The position numbers and the translations under genes are program-made. From Proteobacteria bacterium UBA2383 (GTDB taxonomy: Bacteria > Pseudomonadota > Gammaproteobacteria > Competibacterales > Competibacteraceae): a stretch of 46,234 nt of DNA. Below the pieces are notes generated by a model. That model was given only the letters and a program-made list of their open reading frames with translations, made no database searches and was not told the origin of the DNA. Shown here piece after piece: positions 8,673-17,761 of this stretch (positions are counted from its first letter, which is position 1; each line of letters opens with the position of its first letter). The stretch lies in the NCBI GenBank assembly GCA_002343485.1, contig DDST01000087.1:1-46234 (forward strand). The letters are read 5' to 3'.

Positions 8673-9743
8673 TTACAGACACAGCGACTTGCCCTTGGAG
8701 CCGAGATCGGTAAAGGCTTCGTTCAAGCGAGCCACCATATTCTGTTCTGCGGCGCGCAGGTACTTACGTGGATCATAGAACTTCTTATACGGCTTGTCGG
8801 TTTCTGGATCAATCTGGTACAAGAAAGCCTTGGGATTCTCGGTGACGAACTTGCCAATCGCCTCCGAATAGGCGAATTGCAAATCGGTGTCGATGTTCAT
8901 CTTGAACACACCGTACCCGACTGCTTCAGTGATCTTTGCCTTCTCCGAGCCGGAACCGCCGTGGAACACCAGATTGAGCGGTTTCGCCGCAGTCTTGCAT
9001 TCCTTTTCAATGAGCGCCTGTGAGTTCTTGAGAATTTCCGGACGCAATTGCACGTTGCCGGGCTTGTACACACCATGCACGTTGCCGAAAGAGGCGGCCA
9101 CCGAGAAATGACCAATGGGTGACAGCCGCTCGTAGGCCTGCAATACATCTTCCGGCTGGGTATAGAGATGAGAGTTGTCAGCGCTTTCATCAAGCTCGCC
9201 GCCGATGCCGTCTTCTTCACCACCGGTAACGCCGAGTTCAATTTCCAGGCTCATGTCCAACGGCGCCATGCGCGTTAAAATCCGCGCGCACTCGCTGAGA
9301 TTGAATTCCATCGGATCTTCAGAAAGATCCAGCATGTGCGAACTGAACAACGGCTTACCGTGCTGCTTGAAGTACGCTTCGCCATGATCCAGCAGCGCTT
9401 CGACCCAGGGAATCAGGCCCTTGTTAGCATGATCGGTATGCAGCACCACGCAGACCCCATAGTGTTCGGCCAGCAAATGAACATGCATTGCTGCCGACAC
9501 CGCGCCTAACACCTTGGCCTTAAACCCGTCCTTCATCCCCTGTCCGGCATAGAACTGCGCCCCGCCATTGGAAAGCTGAACGATGACATCGGCTTGGTTC
9601 TTGGCGGCGGCTTCCAGCACGGCGTTGATCGTGCTGCTGCTAGAGACATTGACCGCTGGCAATGCATAACCGCCTGCTTTCGCAGCGCCCACCAAGGTAA
9701 GATAATCTTTACCAGAGACAACGCCAGGTTTGAGCTGTGCCAT
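8673..9743 (-). CDS. fbaA: Class II fructose-bisphosphate aldolase
   Basis: Zinc-dependent aldolase of glycolysis and gluconeogenesis that cleaves fructose 1,6-bisphosphate to dihydroxyacetone phosphate and glyceraldehyde 3-phosphate. At 356 residues it matches the E. coli FbaA type (359). Visible landmarks are HTDHANKG (zinc His and catalytic Asp), ELGVTGGEEDG, FGNVHGVYKPGNV and the phosphate-binding FHGGSGSE, followed by KMNIDTDLQ. GAGGA lies 7 bases before the ATG. Cytosolic. The gene stands alone: the upstream gene on the strand is the coiled-coil protein 190 bases away, leaving room for its own promoter. Confidence 0.97.
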   Translation of the reverse strand: MAQLKPGVVSGKDYLTLVGAAKAGGYALPAVNVSSSSTINAVLEAAAKNQADVIVQLSNGGAQFYAGQGMKDGFKAKVLGAVSAAMHVHLLAEHYGVCVVLHTDHANKGLIPWVEALLDHGEAYFKQHGKPLFSSHMLDLSEDPMEFNLSECARILTRMAPLDMSLEIELGVTGGEEDGIGGELDESADNSHLYTQPEDVLQAYERLSPIGHFSVAASFGNVHGVYKPGNVQLRPEILKNSQALIEKECKTAAKPLNLVFHGGSGSEKAKITEAVGYGVFKMNIDTDLQFAYSEAIGKFVTENPKAFLYQIDPETDKPYKKFYDPRKYLRAAEQNMVARLNEAFTDLGSKGKSLCL

Positions 9744-9935
9744 GAAAGAATCCTCTTATGTTCTAAAGTGAATAAAACCACGAATGAAACTGCTTGACGA
9801 AGAATGATCGTCATTCAGGCTTTAAAGAACTGGATGACGACCTCGAATCCAGTATAGCCTTTGCGCCGCCATCGTAGTAGCCATGTTCTCACAGTTGGAT
9901 GCCGTCAGCGCTCAATGCCCCGTTGGAAAAGCGGC

Positions 9936-11192
9936 TCATCCGGTATTGAGCAGGACCAGCAACACGATAATCGCGGCACCCGCAGAGATGAGTCCGCCAA
10001 TCAGGATCTTATTGAGCCGGGCCGTTGCGGGCCACCGCAACGCCAATTGCTCCACCGTCTGCTGCATTTCCTCGAAAGCATGCGTCTGCTCCTGGATCTG
10101 GCGTTCGGTTTCACCCAAACGTTGCTCATGGTCATCCAGAAAACTGGCGCTTTCAATGCCTTCCAGCGCTGTCAGCCGCTCATGCAAAGCGACCATCTGG
10201 CCATGCAATTCTCGAAGAATCGGATCGAACTTGCCAAACTGTTCAGCCTGGGCACCCAGCCATTTCTCCAGCGCTGCCAACCGTTCCCGGTCAGCGCCTA
10301 GCGCCTCAGCCCCGCGCGCCCGTTCTTCGTTGAATTGCTGTTCGAGCGCGCTAACCCGCTCATTCAGCTTGCCCAAGGTTGCTAGCGCGGTTTCCCGCTG
10401 GGCGTGCTCTTGCTTGTGGAGGCTGGTGAGGGCGTCGATATGACCATTGATCTCCTGGGTTTGCGCCCGGGAGCGCTCGGTCAGCGCCGCTAGTTCACGG
10501 GTATGCGCATCCAATTGTTCACGATGCTTCATGGATTGCGTCCTCAGTGCTTTCTCCAGGTCCACGCTCACTTGCCGAACGCCCTGGAGTTCTTGACGGA
10601 GAGCGTCCATAGCCCCGGCAAGTTCGTCAGATCGCAGGTGACCCGCATGATGCGCTTCACGCAGGGTGGCGAGGTCGCTTTGAGTTTTCTGGATCTCCTG
10701 GCGAAGGGCGTCATGAACTTCCCGGTGGAAGGTATCCACCATCACAGTCAGTTTATCGATCTGCTGTCCATACACTCCGTTAACATCACGCACAGACACC
10801 AAATCGTCCTGATTTTTTTCAAGCTTCTGGCTGACGGCATCCAGTGCTGCGGCCAGTCCGGCAACCTGCTGGCTGTGTGTAGCGCTCGCCTGGTGAAGCG
10901 TCTCCAAACCGTCCAAAGATCCCTGCATCTCTTGGCGGAAGGTTTCCATCGTCACGCCAAATTCATCAATCCGTTGATTGTAAGTACCGCTGCTTTCACG
11001 AAGGAACGCCAGTTCCTTCTGGGTTTCCTGAACTTCCTGGCGAATCGCATCTATTACGGCCATCATCTCGTCCGCCCGCTGACCGTGTGTAGCACAGGCA
11101 TTGAGCAGGGCCGCCAATTCATTTTGAGTTCCCTGAAAGCGTTCGCGAATTACTTCCAGGGCATCATTGAGAGGGTCATCATGCGTGCTCAT
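9936..11192 (-). CDS. Tail-anchored coiled-coil protein with 35-residue repeats (unknown function)
   Basis: Unrecognised protein of 418 residues. The start ATG at 11192 has GAGGA about 6 bases upstream; an in-frame TTG at 11204 overlaps that site and is rejected. Nearly the whole chain is Gln/Glu/Leu-rich heptad sequence predicted as long coiled coil. Residues about 27-209 fall into five tandem units of about 35 residues ending in QxxQxxL, with recurring T/VY-x-Q-x-x-D and RQE positions; the fourth unit has an extra 8 residues. The last 24 residues are hydrophobic (ILIGGLISAGAAIIVLLVLL) and form one membrane anchor at the extreme C-terminus, so the coiled coil faces the cytoplasm if it behaves as a tail-anchored protein. 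No enzyme motif seen. Confidence 0.8.
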   Translation of the reverse strand: MSTHDDPLNDALEVIRERFQGTQNELAALLNACATHGQRADEMMAVIDAIRQEVQETQKELAFLRESSGTYNQRIDEFGVTMETFRQEMQGSLDGLETLHQASATHSQQVAGLAAALDAVSQKLEKNQDDLVSVRDVNGVYGQQIDKLTVMVDTFHREVHDALRQEIQKTQSDLATLREAHHAGHLRSDELAGAMDALRQELQGVRQVSVDLEKALRTQSMKHREQLDAHTRELAALTERSRAQTQEINGHIDALTSLHKQEHAQRETALATLGKLNERVSALEQQFNEERARGAEALGADRERLAALEKWLGAQAEQFGKFDPILRELHGQMVALHERLTALEGIESASFLDDHEQRLGETERQIQEQTHAFEEMQQTVEQLALRWPATARLNKILIGGLISAGAAIIVLLVLLNTG

Positions 11193-11320
11193 TAGCGTCC
11201 TCAATAATACAGGGTGGGGTATTAGCTAAGTTTAATGGTTTCCGAAACATGATTCTGAAGAGAGAATCTGACGGATAGATATGTTAAAAAAGAGGTTAGA
11301 AGAATCAGTTGCTCAATACC

Positions 11321-11851
11321 ATGCGTAAAACGACCCCTTCCATTTTCTTGATTGGCCCGATGGGCGCTGGAAAAACCACGATTGGCCGCCGGTTAGCGCA
11401 TGCGCTGCGATGGACCTTTTTCGACAGCGATCAGGAAATCGAGCAGCGCGCCGGCGCCACGATCCCCCTGATCTTCGAACTTGAAGGCGAAGCCGGATTC
11501 CGTATCCGCGAGAAAGCCGTTATCGCTGAACTTACTCAAAACCCGGCTATCGTGCTGGCCACAGGCGGCGGCAGTGTGCTCGACCCCGACAATCGCCGCT
11601 GCCTGGCGGGGCGCGGGTTTGTGGTTTACCTCTATGCCTCGGTTGATGAACAACTTCGCCGCACCCGCCATGACAGTCATCGCCCCTTGCTGCAAACTGC
11701 CGATCCTGGCGCTCGGCTAGAAGCGCTATTTACCGTGCGCGATCCGCTCTATCGGGATACCGCTGACCTCATCATCACCAGCGATGGTCAGGCGCCACGC
11801 ATCATCGCCCAACGGGTTCTTGCCCATATTCAGGAGATGCCTTCCCTATGA
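11321..11851 (+). CDS. aroK: Shikimate kinase
   Basis: Phosphorylates shikimate to shikimate 3-phosphate in the chorismate pathway. 176 residues from the ATG at 11321; a TTG at 11309 in frame has a GAAGAA better placed upstream, so the start is not settled. Walker A GPMGAGKTT (about 12-20), the shikimate-binding FFDSDQEIE, GGGSVLD and the lid RHDSHRPLL are all present. Its stop overlaps the aroB start as ATGA, a translationally coupled pair also seen in E. coli and Pseudomonas. Confidence 0.96.
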   Translation: MRKTTPSIFLIGPMGAGKTTIGRRLAHALRWTFFDSDQEIEQRAGATIPLIFELEGEAGFRIREKAVIAELTQNPAIVLATGGGSVLDPDNRRCLAGRGFVVYLYASVDEQLRRTRHDSHRPLLQTADPGARLEALFTVRDPLYRDTADLIITSDGQAPRIIAQRVLAHIQEMPSL

Positions 11852-12933
11852 AAACGCTGTACGTTGAGCTTGGCGACCGCCGCTATCCTATCCACATAGG
11901 CCCTGGCCTGCTGACACAGCGCGAGTTACTTCGTCCCCACATTCCCGGACGGCAGGCGCTGGTCGTCAGCAATACCACCGTTGCCCCATTGTACCTGGAG
12001 CCCGTATGCGCCGCCCTGGATGGATTGCGCCATGAAGCGGTGATTTTGCCCGATGGTGAACAATACAAGACGCTGGACATGCTCAACGAGATCTTTACCG
12101 CGCTGTTGAATCATCGCTTCGACCGCAACTGCACCGTCATCGCGCTTGGCGGTGGCGTGATCGGTGATATGGCTGGCTTCGCCGCGGCCTGCTATCAGCG
12201 CGGTGTGCATTTTATTCAGATTCCCACAACACTGCTGGCCCAGGTAGATTCCTCGGTCGGCGGCAAGACCGCTGTTAACCATCCGCTCGGCAAAAACATG
12301 ATTGGGGCATTTTACCAGCCGCTGTGTGTCCTGGCCGATACCGATACCCTGGCAACTCTGCCGGATCGGGAGCTGAGTGCCGGTTTAGCGGAGGTCATCA
12401 AGTATGGATTGATTCGTGATGTACCGTTTCTGGTATGGCTGGAGACAAACCTGGAAGCCCTGATGGCGCGTGATGCTGCCGCGCTGAGCGAGGCCATTGA
12501 GCGATCCTGCCGGAACAAGGCAGAAATCGTCGCCGCCGATGAGCGGGAAACCGGCGAGCGGGCCTTGCTCAATCTCGGCCATACCTTCGGCCATGCGATT
12601 GAAACCGGCGTGGGTTATGGGGAGTGGTTGCATGGCGAGGCCGTAGCGGCGGGGATGATCATGGCGGCTGATCTGTCGGCGCGGATAGGCTGGCTAGATC
12701 AGGCGCAAGTAGACCGGGTCCGGCAGCTATTGGCGCGCGCGCGCTTGCCATTGCGGCCGCCTCTGGCGCTGACGCCTGATGATTTTCTGCGGCTCATGGC
12801 GGTGGACAAGAAAGTCAAGGACGGCCGGCTGCGATTGATCCTGCTACGCGATCTGGGTCAGGCCGTCATCGCCAGCGATACTGATCCTCATTTTTTACGG
12901 GAGACACTGAAACATGTGTATCCTCCGCAATGA
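11848..12933 (+). CDS. aroB: 3-Dehydroquinate synthase
   Basis: Converts DAHP to 3-dehydroquinate, second step of the chorismate pathway, with NAD and a divalent metal. 361 residues, usual length. Seen: GGGVIGDMAGFAAA (NAD site), IPTTLLAQVDSSVGGKTAVN, NMIGAFYQP, and metal-binding LGHTFGHAIE and EWLHGEAVAAGM. Overlaps aroK by four bases (ATGA). In Pseudomonas a SPOR-domain gene and gltB follow aroB on the same strand; here the next gene is on the opposite strand, so the old neighbourhood has been rearranged. Confidence 0.97.
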   Translation: MKTLYVELGDRRYPIHIGPGLLTQRELLRPHIPGRQALVVSNTTVAPLYLEPVCAALDGLRHEAVILPDGEQYKTLDMLNEIFTALLNHRFDRNCTVIALGGGVIGDMAGFAAACYQRGVHFIQIPTTLLAQVDSSVGGKTAVNHPLGKNMIGAFYQPLCVLADTDTLATLPDRELSAGLAEVIKYGLIRDVPFLVWLETNLEALMARDAAALSEAIERSCRNKAEIVAADERETGERALLNLGHTFGHAIETGVGYGEWLHGEAVAAGMIMAADLSARIGWLDQAQVDRVRQLLARARLPLRPPLALTPDDFLRLMAVDKKVKDGRLRLILLRDLGQAVIASDTDPHFLRETLKHVYPPQ

Positions 12934-12974
12934 GAGGCAAAGCTTCTAGGGGCAGCAGATCATCGCAGCGCAGG

Positions 12975-13033
12975 GCCGGTCATTCATTGACCGGCAAGAA
13001 AATCACCCGGAAAGGCTCTGTCCTGGCCAGGAC
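12975..13033. repeat. Two inverted repeats between convergent aroB and CBS gene
   Basis: GCCGGTCA / TGACCGGC with a five-base loop (12975-12995), and the perfect 14-base palindrome GTCCTGGCCAGGAC (13020-13033). Neither is followed by a T-run on either strand; they may still act as bidirectional hairpins ending the two converging transcripts. Confidence 0.5.
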
Positions 13034-13067
13034 CGCTTGTTAAGAACGTCAGTGGTTTAAACCTGCG

Positions 13068-13694
13068 CTACGGCAACAGATCACCGCTGGCAATCGGATA
13101 GTCAATGCCGGCATGTTCCAAATCGACAAAGGTGGTCGCATGCAGCGCCGGGTCAATCTCCAGCCCCAGCAACAGGCCAATCTGTGACAACGAGAAGATA
13201 CCGCGCACCGCCAAGTGGCCGGTCGTAGGATGAACGTCCACCACCATCGCATGCTGGCGGTTGACCTGCCGCAAGGTGGCAATGATATCGCCGACCCGCG
13301 CCTTGGCAACGTCTTCCATGAGTAGCACTTCTAACTTCGGTTGCAGGGTCATGATGTCGGCGACCAGCAGATCTTCCCAACTACCGCCCGCCTTGGTCAA
13401 GATACGCTTCGGCTTTTCACCTTCAATGTCGCGGCTGGTGATCAGTCCAACAATGTGTCCTTCTACATCGCGCACCAGCAACATGCGTACCCTACGCTTG
13501 ACCATGGTCTCCTGCGCCTTGCTCAAGGGCGTATCCAATTCAGCAGTATAGGCGGTAACCAGGCTAAGATCGGTCATCGCCGACAAGGCGGGATCATCGG
13601 CAGCGACATGTTCAGACAAATGCTGCTGCGGACGAAAATAGCCTGCGCCGGCTCCCAGATGATGAAACATCAGTGGTTGATAGGTTTGGGACAT
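13068..13694 (-). CDS. CBS-domain protein
   Basis: Stand-alone tandem CBS-pair protein of 208 residues, cytosolic with no membrane segment. First CBS roughly residues 40-95 (AYTAELDTPLSKAQETMVKR ... HIVGLITSRDI), second roughly 115-190 (VADIMTLQPKLEVL ... HAMVVD). CBS pairs bind adenine nucleotides and act as regulatory modules; the target here is unknown. GGAGG is nine bases before the ATG. The Nudix and hemE genes lie upstream on the same strand, with 87 bases between Nudix stop and this start. Confidence 0.88.
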   Translation of the reverse strand: MSQTYQPLMFHHLGAGAGYFRPQQHLSEHVAADDPALSAMTDLSLVTAYTAELDTPLSKAQETMVKRRVRMLLVRDVEGHIVGLITSRDIEGEKPKRILTKAGGSWEDLLVADIMTLQPKLEVLLMEDVAKARVGDIIATLRQVNRQHAMVVDVHPTTGHLAVRGIFSLSQIGLLLGLEIDPALHATTFVDLEHAGIDYPIASGDLLP

Positions 13695-13781
13695 CGAGGA
13701 TGACCTCCGGGTGAATGCAAAAAAGTCGAATTAAGCGCTAATAAGGCATGAAAATACGCCGTGCCGACATCCATTCGCCAT

Positions 13782-14243
13782 TCAAAACCGCCGCACGGGC
13801 CGGGCAATGATGCCATCGGTCCATTCTAGAATCGCTCGTACCCGTGGAGTCAGCATGCCCCAAGCTTCGGCACGGTTAACCCAGCGGAATTCACTGTGCT
13901 CGGGACGGCCCAATTCAGGATTTAGCGGCAGATGAACCTCAATGCCTGGTGATTCAGCAATATAGTAACGGGCGACCTTGCGCCCTTGATTATAGGGGTG
14001 CGTTTCGCGGTAGACATCACCCCAGCGAAACCGCAGACCGGTCAATGTGGTTTCCTCTTCCACTTCACGAACGGCCGCTTGCAACGGCGATTCATCAATT
14101 TCCACCACACCTTTGGGAAAATCCCAGTAATTGTAGGCTCGCAATAGTAAATAGTCGTAATATTCACCCGTCCAATGCACCACGACAACCCCGGAAGACA
14201 GGATTTGGGGACTGGGTGGCTTCAGGGGTGTGGTGCGATTCAC
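13782..14243 (-). CDS. Nudix hydrolase, Ap4A-hydrolase-like
   Basis: Nudix enzyme of 153 residues. The Nudix box is GVVEIDESPLQAAVREVEEE (about 45-64), with catalytic REVEEE intact but the final conserved Gly replaced by Thr (REVEEETTL). Length, the YDYLLLRAYNYWDFPKG lead-in and the lack of other domains resemble small asymmetric diadenosine tetraphosphatases; an ADP-ribose or dNTP substrate cannot be excluded. The reading frame stays open far upstream inside hemE, but the GTG at 14243 has AGGA seven bases ahead and lies 13 bases after the hemE stop, so it is chosen as the start and the pair as an operon. Confidence 0.82.
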   Translation of the reverse strand: MNRTTPLKPPSPQILSSGVVVVHWTGEYYDYLLLRAYNYWDFPKGVVEIDESPLQAAVREVEEETTLTGLRFRWGDVYRETHPYNQGRKVARYYIAESPGIEVHLPLNPELGRPEHSEFRWVNRAEAWGMLTPRVRAILEWTDGIIARPVRRF

Positions 14244-14256
14244 GCGGTGATCCTGC

Positions 14257-15336
14257 TTAACGTCCGGTGCTGGCGTGATAGGGTCCGCTGAGTTCATGCA
14301 CCGCCTCCACCAGGACCCGGGCATGTTCCGGGTCGGTGCCGGGCTGGATGCCATGCCCCAGGTTGAACACATGGCCAGGACCAGGACCGAAGTCAGCCAA
14401 CACGTGGGCAACCTGCTGGCGGATACGGTCAGGCGAAGCATACAATACAGCAGGATCGAGATTACCCTGCACGGCAACCCGGTCACCAATCCGCCGGCGG
14501 GCATCACCGAGATTGAGGGTCCAATCGATACCCACCGCATCGCAACCGGTCGCGGCAATCTCTTCCAGCCAGGCGCCGCCCCCCTTGGTAAACAGGATCA
14601 CAGGCGCCTGCTCATCGCCGGTTTTCCGGACCAGCCCTGCGACAATCCGTGACAAGTAGGCCAGCGAGAATTCCTGATAAGCGCGTGGCGTCAGAATGCC
14701 GCCCCAGGTATCGAACACCATCAACGCCTGAGCGCCAGAGGCCAGTTGCGCATTCAGATAAGCAATGATCGACTGGGTGGTGATCTCCAGCAGGCGATGC
14801 AACGATTCCGGCTGGTCATACAGCAGGCTCTTGATCCGGACATAATCCTTGCTGGAACCCCCTTCGACCATATAGGTTGCCAGAGTCCACGGGCTGCCGG
14901 CAAAACCGATCAGCGGCACTTGACCTCGCAATTCCTGACGGATCAAGCGCACGGCATCCATGACATAACGTAGTTCTACTTCCGGATCGGGTACGAACAA
15001 TCGTTTAATATCCGCCGCTGAATGCACTGGCCGGGCGAACTGCGGACCTCCACCCTCGCTAAACGATAACCCCAGACCCATAGCATCCGGCACGGTCAGG
15101 ATGTCCGAGAACAAAATGGCTGCGTCGAGAGGGAAGCGGGCGAGCGGTTGCAGCGTGACCTCACAGGCTAGTTCCGGGGTCTGACACAGGCGCATGAAAT
15201 TACCGGCGCGGGCACGGGTGGCGCGGTATTCCGGCAGATAACGGCCCGCTTGACGCATCAGCCAAACCGGCGTGACATCCACCGGCTGGCGGCGCAGTGC
15301 CCGCAACAGGCGATCATTATGCAATGTGGTAATCAT
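14257..15336 (-). CDS. hemE: Uroporphyrinogen decarboxylase
   Basis: Decarboxylates the four acetate groups of uroporphyrinogen III to give coproporphyrinogen III in haem synthesis. 359 residues, normal for the family. Motifs WLMRQAGRYLPEYR (near 25-38), FSDILTVPDAMG, FAGSPWTLATYMVEGG, DTWGG and GNLDPAVL plus HVFNLGHGI are seen. In Pseudomonas hemE follows gltBD; here it lies in the same order and strand about 330 bases downstream of gltD. Start ATG at 15336 has only a weak site. Confidence 0.97.
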   Translation of the reverse strand: MITTLHNDRLLRALRRQPVDVTPVWLMRQAGRYLPEYRATRARAGNFMRLCQTPELACEVTLQPLARFPLDAAILFSDILTVPDAMGLGLSFSEGGGPQFARPVHSAADIKRLFVPDPEVELRYVMDAVRLIRQELRGQVPLIGFAGSPWTLATYMVEGGSSKDYVRIKSLLYDQPESLHRLLEITTQSIIAYLNAQLASGAQALMVFDTWGGILTPRAYQEFSLAYLSRIVAGLVRKTGDEQAPVILFTKGGGAWLEEIAATGCDAVGIDWTLNLGDARRRIGDRVAVQGNLDPAVLYASPDRIRQQVAHVLADFGPGPGHVFNLGHGIQPGTDPEHARVLVEAVHELSGPYHASTGR

Positions 15337-15523
15337 GGTTGCTCAGTTTGAGGCGGGGTAAAACCCGGCGAGGAAATCCGGCGGAGCGAGCGATCAACCC
15401 AAATTTGACGGCAATTTTACATCAAGTATGCCGAGGTTTCCGAAATAACGTCCATGAATGAACCGCATGAGACTGCATGAAGGTTTTTCCGGTAGGTTAA
15501 AAACGCTATGGAAGAGAGATTGC

Positions 15524-15596
15524 TTGAGCTTGTCAAAGTTCGGTTTGAAATATTAACTTATTAATATTTAATCCGTTTATAATTAGACAAGCTCAA
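15524..15596. repeat. Nested inverted repeats in the gltD-hemE gap
   Basis: The 328-base gap between gltD and hemE holds no gene. Within it, TTGAGCTTGTC (15524-15534) and GACAAGCTCAA (15586-15596) are perfect inverted repeats 51 bases apart, and inside them AAATATTAA / TTAATATTT (15548-15569) form a second perfect stem with a four-base loop. The interior is strikingly AT-rich. It could be a gltD terminator, a regulator site for hemE, or a tiny inverted-repeat element; no target duplication flanks it. Confidence 0.55.
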
Positions 15597-15664
15597 CATC
15601 AACGGCTTAACTGAATAACCGTGAGCATCAGGGCAGGAAGTAAATTCCAAGGAAAGCGGCTTTC

Positions 15665-17077
15665 TTACACTCCCAGATAATCCAAAATCCCCTCTGCTGC
15701 TTCCCGGCCTTCGAAAACAGCAGTGACCACCAAATCCGAGCCGCGCACCATATCGCCGCCCGCAAACACTTTAGGATTACGGGTCTGGAATTTGAACTGA
15801 CTCTTGGGCGAGGCTTGCACCCGGCCTCGCAAGTCCACGGCGATGTCGAATTCGCTGAACCAGGGTGCTGGGTTAGGCTGGAAACCAAAGGCGATAATAA
15901 CCCGGTCGGCGGGCAAAATTTCCTCGGAACCGGGGAGGATTTCAGGCGCACGCCGGCCTTTGGCATCCGGCGCACCGAGCTGCGTTGCGCAAACTTTAAC
16001 CCCTTCCACCCGTCCGTTGCCGGTAATTTCCAGCGGCTGACGGTTCCACAGGAAACGCACGCCCTCCTCCTTCGCATTGGCCACCTCGCGCCGCGAGCCC
16101 GGCATGTTGGCCTCGTCGCGGCGGTAAGCGCAGGTCACGCTGGCCGCACCTTGGCGAATGGCGGTGCGGTTGCAATCCATCGCCGTATCGCCGCCACCAA
16201 GCACCACCACCCGCTGGTCCTGCATACCGATGAATTCACTAGGTGTTTTTTCTAACTCTAACAAGCGGTTAACATTGGAAACCAGATAGGGTAACGCGTC
16301 GTAGACACCGGATAGATTTTCACCGGGGAAACCGCCTTTCATATAGGCATAGGTCCCCATACCGAGAAATACCGCGTCATATTCATCCAGCAGGCGTTGA
16401 AACGGCAGATCGCGGCCAATTTCAGTATTGAGCACGAATTCCACACCCATCCCCTCCATGATCTCACGGCGGGTTTGCACCACTTCTTTTTCCAGCTTGA
16501 ACGGCGGGATGCCAAAGGTAAGCAGACCACCGATTTGTGGATAGCGGTCGAACACCACCGGTTTGACCCCGTTACGGGCCAGGATATCGGCGCAACCGAG
16601 TCCTGCCGGTCCCGCGCCGATAATCGCCACTCGCTTGCCGGTTGGCGTCACTTGAGACATATCAGGCCGCCAGCCGGCTTTCAGCGCCTCGTCGGTGATG
16701 TATTTCTCGATAGAGCCGATGGTGACTGCGCCGAAGCCATCATTGAGAGTGCAATCGCCTTCGCATAACCGGTCTTGCGGGCAAACCCGGCCACACATCT
16801 CCGGCAGCGAGTTGGTGCGATGCGAGAACTCGGCAGCTTCGAATAAATTGCCTTCAGCGATCAATTGCAGCCAATTGGGAATGTAGTTATGAACCGGGCA
16901 TTTCCATTCGCAGTAAGGATTACCGCAATGCAGGCAACGTCCCGCCTGAACAGCGGCTGATGAGGCATCAAATTGCCCATAGATTTCCTTAAATTCGAGA
17001 ACACGCTCGCGGGCCGGTTTCTTGTCTGGGTCCTGGCGGGGGTTTTCGATGAACAGGAGTGGCTTGGCTTGGGACAT
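15665..17077 (-). CDS. gltD: Glutamate synthase (NADPH) small subunit
   Basis: Beta subunit that feeds electrons from NADPH through FAD and iron-sulfur clusters to GltB. 470 residues (E. coli 472). N-terminal Cys motifs C48-x2-C51-x4-C56-x3-C60 and a second CGRVCPQDRLCEGDC group near 95-108 bind 4Fe-4S clusters. FAD-binding IIGAGPAGLGCAD lies near 150 and NADPH-binding VVLGGGDTAMDC near 290; the C-terminus has AFGFQPN and FAGGDMVRG. Normally it follows gltB within a few dozen bases, but here 1353 bases with a restriction-modification pair intervene. Confidence 0.97.
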   Translation of the reverse strand: MSQAKPLLFIENPRQDPDKKPARERVLEFKEIYGQFDASSAAVQAGRCLHCGNPYCEWKCPVHNYIPNWLQLIAEGNLFEAAEFSHRTNSLPEMCGRVCPQDRLCEGDCTLNDGFGAVTIGSIEKYITDEALKAGWRPDMSQVTPTGKRVAIIGAGPAGLGCADILARNGVKPVVFDRYPQIGGLLTFGIPPFKLEKEVVQTRREIMEGMGVEFVLNTEIGRDLPFQRLLDEYDAVFLGMGTYAYMKGGFPGENLSGVYDALPYLVSNVNRLLELEKTPSEFIGMQDQRVVVLGGGDTAMDCNRTAIRQGAASVTCAYRRDEANMPGSRREVANAKEEGVRFLWNRQPLEITGNGRVEGVKVCATQLGAPDAKGRRAPEILPGSEEILPADRVIIAFGFQPNPAPWFSEFDIAVDLRGRVQASPKSQFKFQTRNPKVFAGGDMVRGSDLVVTAVFEGREAAEGILDYLGV

Positions 17078-17107
17078 AGTGAAAACTCGATTTGCCAGAT
17101 TCTGGAA

Positions 17108-17761
17108 TTAAAAAAGATTTTCTTGTGGATTTAAAATCGCGGGTAATTGGGAATGATTAGAATAGGTGGGCCAATCAGGAGTATATTCTTCTGCCTGGTT
17201 TCCCCAGACAAACCAACCGGTTTGTGGGCCACGAGCAAATAACTCAATATAAGGACCACTGCTACATGCTTCGATAATTTTATATTGCCCATCAGGCTTT
17301 CTACTATGTTCCCGCTTCATCGAAACGATGATGTTCTCTTGGCTTCTACCCGGTTGAAGAGTTCTCACATTTTTTCCACGCACCCCAAAAAGGATCATTT
17401 CAGTCACGTTTCTAAAATAGAATCCAACTCCTCTTCGATCAGGACCACCATCCTTGCGCGTTTTATACCAGATAATATTGGTTTTATAAGTAAATCCCCA
17501 GTGTTGCATGACTTCTAATCCAAGATTCAACAGCGCATTAGGAACCCATAAATACAAGTGGGCCGTGTCTTGCGTAATCGCGTCAACAGGCAATGCCTTG
17601 ATATCATCAAGTGTCATTGTCAGATAGCGTTGCAACCGCTTGTGTTCTGGGGCCATCTTGCCAGTGCGGTTAGTAAATTGCCAAGGCGGATCAGCAAGAA
17701 CGGTAGCGAACTTGCGATCACCGACAGTTTGCAAAAGATCGTGAGAGGCGCTGTTATCCAT
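17108..17761 (-). CDS. MT-A70-family DNA (adenine-N6) methyltransferase of a restriction-modification pair
   Basis: 217 residues. Catalytic DPPW at 24-27 (VLADPPWQF), followed by HLYLWVPNALL, FRNVTEMILFGVRGK and a REHSRKPDGQYKIIE segment, all characteristic of bacterial MT-A70 enzymes that methylate adenine in DNA. The start ATG overlaps the stop of the restored upstream endonuclease frame as TAATG, so the two form a coupled R-M operon. Codon use and base composition are AT-richer than gltB and gltD on either side, a sign of acquisition. No separate specificity domain is seen; the recognition sequence is not readable from the sequence, though BglII-family partners suggest a GATC-centred site (inference). 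Confidence 0.9.
   Translation of the reverse strand: MDNSASHDLLQTVGDRKFATVLADPPWQFTNRTGKMAPEHKRLQRYLTMTLDDIKALPVDAITQDTAHLYLWVPNALLNLGLEVMQHWGFTYKTNIIWYKTRKDGGPDRRGVGFYFRNVTEMILFGVRGKNVRTLQPGRSQENIIVSMKREHSRKPDGQYKIIEACSSGPYIELFARGPQTGWFVWGNQAEEYTPDWPTYSNHSQLPAILNPQENLF

Noticed and set aside
10503..11195. 230-codon plus-strand frame antisense to the coiled-coil gene
   Set aside because: Produced by the repetitive coding strand; no recognisable protein.
14244..14558. N-terminal extension of the Nudix gene into hemE
   Set aside because: Overlaps hemE in another frame; GTG 14243 has a good AGGA and a sensible 13-base gap.
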